Below the pieces are notes generated by a model. That model saw only the letters and a list, made by a program, of their open reading frames with translations, was not told the origin of the DNA and did not search any database. 38,008 nucleotides of DNA, taken from assembly GCA_905250885.1 (NCBI GenBank), contig CAJNOQ010000988.1, positions 1 to 38,008 on the forward strand. Reading direction: 5' to 3'. This DNA comes from Didymodactylos carnosus. Lineage: Eukaryota; Rotifera; Eurotatoria; Philodinida; Philodinidae. The position numbers were made by a program, and so were the translations under genes. Shown here in pieces: positions 35,301 through 38,008 of this stretch; position 1 is the stretch's first letter; each line of letters opens with the position of its first letter.

Positions 35301-37146
35301 ACAAACATTATCACTAACATCATATTATTAATTCAATCTTTTATATCATCATCTCATATGTATGCGTCAATTAAAATGATTCTATGCAATAAAAAAATTT
35401 CTAGAATACAAATAATTGAACAAAATAAACAAAGTCGTCAAAAGAACAGTGAATAGAAAATAAATACATTAGAGAACCTGTAAAAACTGGCACTTAATCA
35501 AGCACAGAAATTCAAAACTACAATCGTTGCGAACCATAATTAATCTAAGATTTATTCCTCCAACATACAATTGAAATAAACATAATTGTGTATAGGTCAG
35601 ACTATATATTGGCCGATATAAAAAAACACGCATAAAGCTACAGCAACGATCTGTAACAGAGATCTTTCAAGTTTGTTCTTTAAACGTGGAAGATGACCTA
35701 TAGAAACCTTAACGGGTGCACATAGTAGAACGCTTCCTTGAGCACAAGTAAGCATAATAAAAACGAATTTACATGAAATAACCATTACAACTATCGGCTC
35801 GTACCTCCGAACTCGAACTACAGGATACACTTTGACTGTGCTATTCTTTCAGATAGAAATTTTAAAAGATAAAAGTCTTAACAGTCTGTGAACACTGCAT
35901 CTCAAGAAAATTCATCAATTAGCTAAATTGAATCTCGAATTATTTTTTAGTTTATTGTAAGGAACATGTTTAAATAGAGTACACTACATACCATAACCAA
36001 TTCTCGCTTCCGATTTACCAATTAACCTTCCATCTTGTTGGGATTTTGCTTTAAAAGCCATATCAAGATTTTCATATTGAATAAATGCATATGGACGTTT
36101 TGATGATGAACTGGGGATTTTGAGATCAATTTCTTCGATAACGCCATATTTATCAAATACATCTTGTAATTGTTCTTCTGTAATATCACGCTCTAAATTT
36201 CCTACAAATATTGTTCGTGTAGCGTCTCGATCTTCATTGTTTATTTTTGTTTCATTATTATCATTGTTGTTATTATTCCTATTGTTATTACTGTTTGTTG
36301 ATTGATGCGATGAACTGCTGCTTCGACGACGATGACGACGTGAACTTTTTTTTGCAAAACCATCTAACTCTGGTGGTAATGGAATATAAGGTGAATATCG
36401 ACGTGGAGGAGCAGTACGTGTGTACGGTTGGCTACGATGATTATATGGCGAATAACGAGGTTTTGAAAAAACTGGACTATGTCGCATAGTTAAGGCAGCT
36501 TGAGATCGTTCTGGTGCTGGACGCGACGGCTAAAACGAGTCCAAATACGGTGTGCATTATTAATGATTGAGGTATGAATACATAGACTTTAAACAAAAAA
36601 AATATATAAAATAACAAATGGATGCTCACAGAATATTTATTACGTTCATCATACAATGGGTGATCAGGTGGGTGATGCCGACGATAATAAACGGGTCTAA
36701 ATGAGAAAAAGAAATATATGTTTACCGATAAACACGTAAAATTGAGAGAGAACTTACTCAAGAATTAATTGCCAATTATCCCATATGAGATCACTTTTGG
36801 CATGTCGAGCGTGTTTAGCATCACTACAATTTGTAAAATTAACGAATGCAACACGTTCATGATTTTTATAATAAATTTTAATTGTATTTGGCCCATATTT
36901 TGAAAATTTTTTTTCAGATAAACGTCGAACTTCATTATCACTAATTTTGGGATTTATATTTTTGACACAAATCGATGTATAACGACGTTGTTGATCAGAA
37001 ACTCGCTCACCACTAGCACGACGATGACCTTTATCATATTGATCGGTTGATTGTTTCATACGTTTTGATATACCAGCAGGATACTCATCAGGAGACGAGG
37101 ATGAATGCCGATTATAACGCTGGCGACGACGCGATGGCGAACTCAT
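32316..37146 (-). CDS. RBM15: RBM15/spenito homologue: three RRMs and a SPOC domain
   Basis: Eight exons on the minus strand: 37146-36758, 36696-36630, 36529-35992, 34058-33177, 33111-33034, 32968-32777, 32701-32601, 32546-32316. All phases match, giving 825 residues. RRM1 (about 56-130) has SICVKNI and RVAFVNF. RRM2 (257-332) has TIFVGNL and YAFIQY. RRM3 (337-430) has CLWVGNL and QAYIVY. A long RS/SP-rich linker follows, then a C-terminal SPOC domain from about 590 (KSCHYDARMHFIAGN, KVTQRLRLDPAKL, YLATKEAAGVI, TAVLHAFPPCSF, LLVVIVKND). This order is diagnostic of RBM15/15B and Drosophila spenito. These proteins recruit the m6A methyltransferase complex to RNA in the nucleus and act in splicing. 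Intron 4 has a GC donor (GCAAGT). Intron 3, 1.9 kb, separates RRM2 from RRM3. A poly-Asn stretch lies before RRM2. Confidence 0.92.
33112..33176 (-). other. GC-AG intron in the RBM15 homologue
   Basis: The donor reads TTTTAG|GCAAGT and the acceptor TTTTGTAG. Only this junction keeps the SPOC reading frame (VNVLG then QPGDLV), so the GC donor is well supported. Confidence 0.75.
34059..35991 (-). other. Large 1.9-kb intron of the RBM15 homologue
   Basis: It separates the RRM2 exon from the RRM3 exon and is about 30 times longer than the other introns of this gene. It contains only short unconvincing ORFs on both strands. I could not delimit an insertion or an RNA gene inside it. Confidence 0.6.
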
Positions 37147-37856
37147 ATCTATCGCTGAAAAACTTCTATTTAAGAATGAGTGATTAAAAATCTGAAATGA
37201 GCCTAATCAATGTATAACTCTGTTTCGTATTTGAAAGCTGTATGATAATACTTCAAAATTTACTGATTATTTAGGCTCCGGTAACTATAGTCTTTGTCAA
37301 GAAAACTTGTACATACATCTGTGTAAACAAAGCGTACGTACGCTGTAAAACTAAAAGAATAGAGTAATAGCATCTTGCCTAAACTTAGAGTGAACGAAGA
37401 ATTGAATCTACATATATTTGTGATTATGTGTATATACTTGTCTTGGTGAAAAATCGATAGTAACAAGCTTCTTCGATATTCACATTTTTTACTAGAATGT
37501 GATTTGTCAGAAATTGCATACTTTGTAACAAAAAACGGAGCCTATAGCACAGGTATATGTTGCGCAAAAAATTTCAGTAAAAACCTTATTCAAAGAGCGA
37601 ACAAAAGCTTCTTTTAATTTCTGTTCCCCAAAGCAACCGACATCAACTGCGAGGACAGATTAAACGATGAGTAGTGTGACATTGAATGGAAGAAAGTTTA
37701 TCTTGTCTGTCTCGGTCTGGCTAATCTATAAGCACTCGCTGTCACTTTTGTGCGTAGCTTATCGTGACAAAAATTGACCAATAAAAAATTTAGGAAAGTA
37801 TGGACTCGTTCATTAGAAACACTTAAAAGAATGAATAAATAAACGTAGGAAGGTCA
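37147..37856. other. Upstream region of the RBM15 homologue
   Basis: It should include the promoter and 5' UTR of the minus-strand gene. No TATA-like element at a decisive position, ORF or repeat could be supported. Confidence 0.45.
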
Positions 37857-37985
37857 AAATGATCGACATAAGTTAGTTACAAAAGTTAAGTGCAAAACTC
37901 TACAATCAACGTAAAATAGAGGACAAGATGCGTTGATTGTAGAGTTTTAAGATTAACTTTTGTATCTAACTTATTTCGACCGATC
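37857..37985. repeat. Long hairpin-forming palindrome at the window edge
   Basis: The left arm, ending at 37911, pairs with the right arm starting at 37931 over about 50 nt. The innermost 20 nt or so (AAAACTCTACAATCAACG) are perfect; a few mismatches and a small indel follow outward to GATCG. The loop is 19 nt. The compact palindrome resembles a MITE or a fold-back unit; no transposase is associated. Confidence 0.7.
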
Positions 37986-38008
37986 AAGATATTCTGAAAT
38001 TACTTCGT

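Overview
This is an AT-rich animal nuclear window. Genes are split into many short exons by mostly 45-70 nt GT-AG introns, joined in frame, with low-complexity S/N/Q tracts in the proteins and no bacterial signals. The protein families (CtIP, SCLT1, a proprotein convertase, an F-BAR/RhoGAP protein, RBM15/spenito) are metazoan. Small introns plus many short decayed DNA-transposon remnants make a bdelloid rotifer or similar small-genome spiralian my best guess; nothing here proves the lineage.

Layout, left to right. (1) 2-1207 (+): the last two exons of a CtIP/RBBP8 homologue, a DNA end-resection factor. (2) 2880-1991 (-): a complete four-exon, 189-residue protein that is little more than an SH2 domain of RIN/sprint type. 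(3) About 5 kb with no convincing gene, holding a degenerate long inverted repeat. (4) 7892-12391 (+): a 20-exon SCLT1 homologue (centriole distal appendages, ciliogenesis). Its one large intron is almost filled by a decayed hAT-like element with further palindromes inside. (5) 22984-13631 (-): a furin/PCSK5-like proprotein convertase. Sixteen exons encode signal peptide, prodomain, catalytic domain and P domain. Two alternative endings follow in the same phase: a terminal exon giving a soluble 698-residue form, or ten Cys-rich exons plus a membrane anchor giving a 1292-residue form. (6) 22985-28607: gene-poor, with several terminal-inverted-repeat remnants and an inverted repeat carrying a hammerhead-like motif. 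(7) 31549-28608 (-): a ten-exon F-BAR plus RhoGAP protein of the GMIP/ARHGAP29/ARHGAP45 family without the C1 zinc finger. (8) 37146-32316 (-): an eight-exon RBM15/spenito homologue with three RRMs and a SPOC domain. (9) The right edge carries a long hairpin-forming palindrome.

The genes do not form a pathway or cluster; they look like unrelated housekeeping and signalling genes. All exon joins were derived by hand from splice signals, reading phase and family resemblance, with no transcript evidence. I found no RNA gene, CRISPR array or obviously novel multi-gene system. The most interesting points are the inferred soluble/membrane switch of the convertase, the C1-less RhoGAP protein, the lone SH2 protein, and the family of palindromic transposon remnants.
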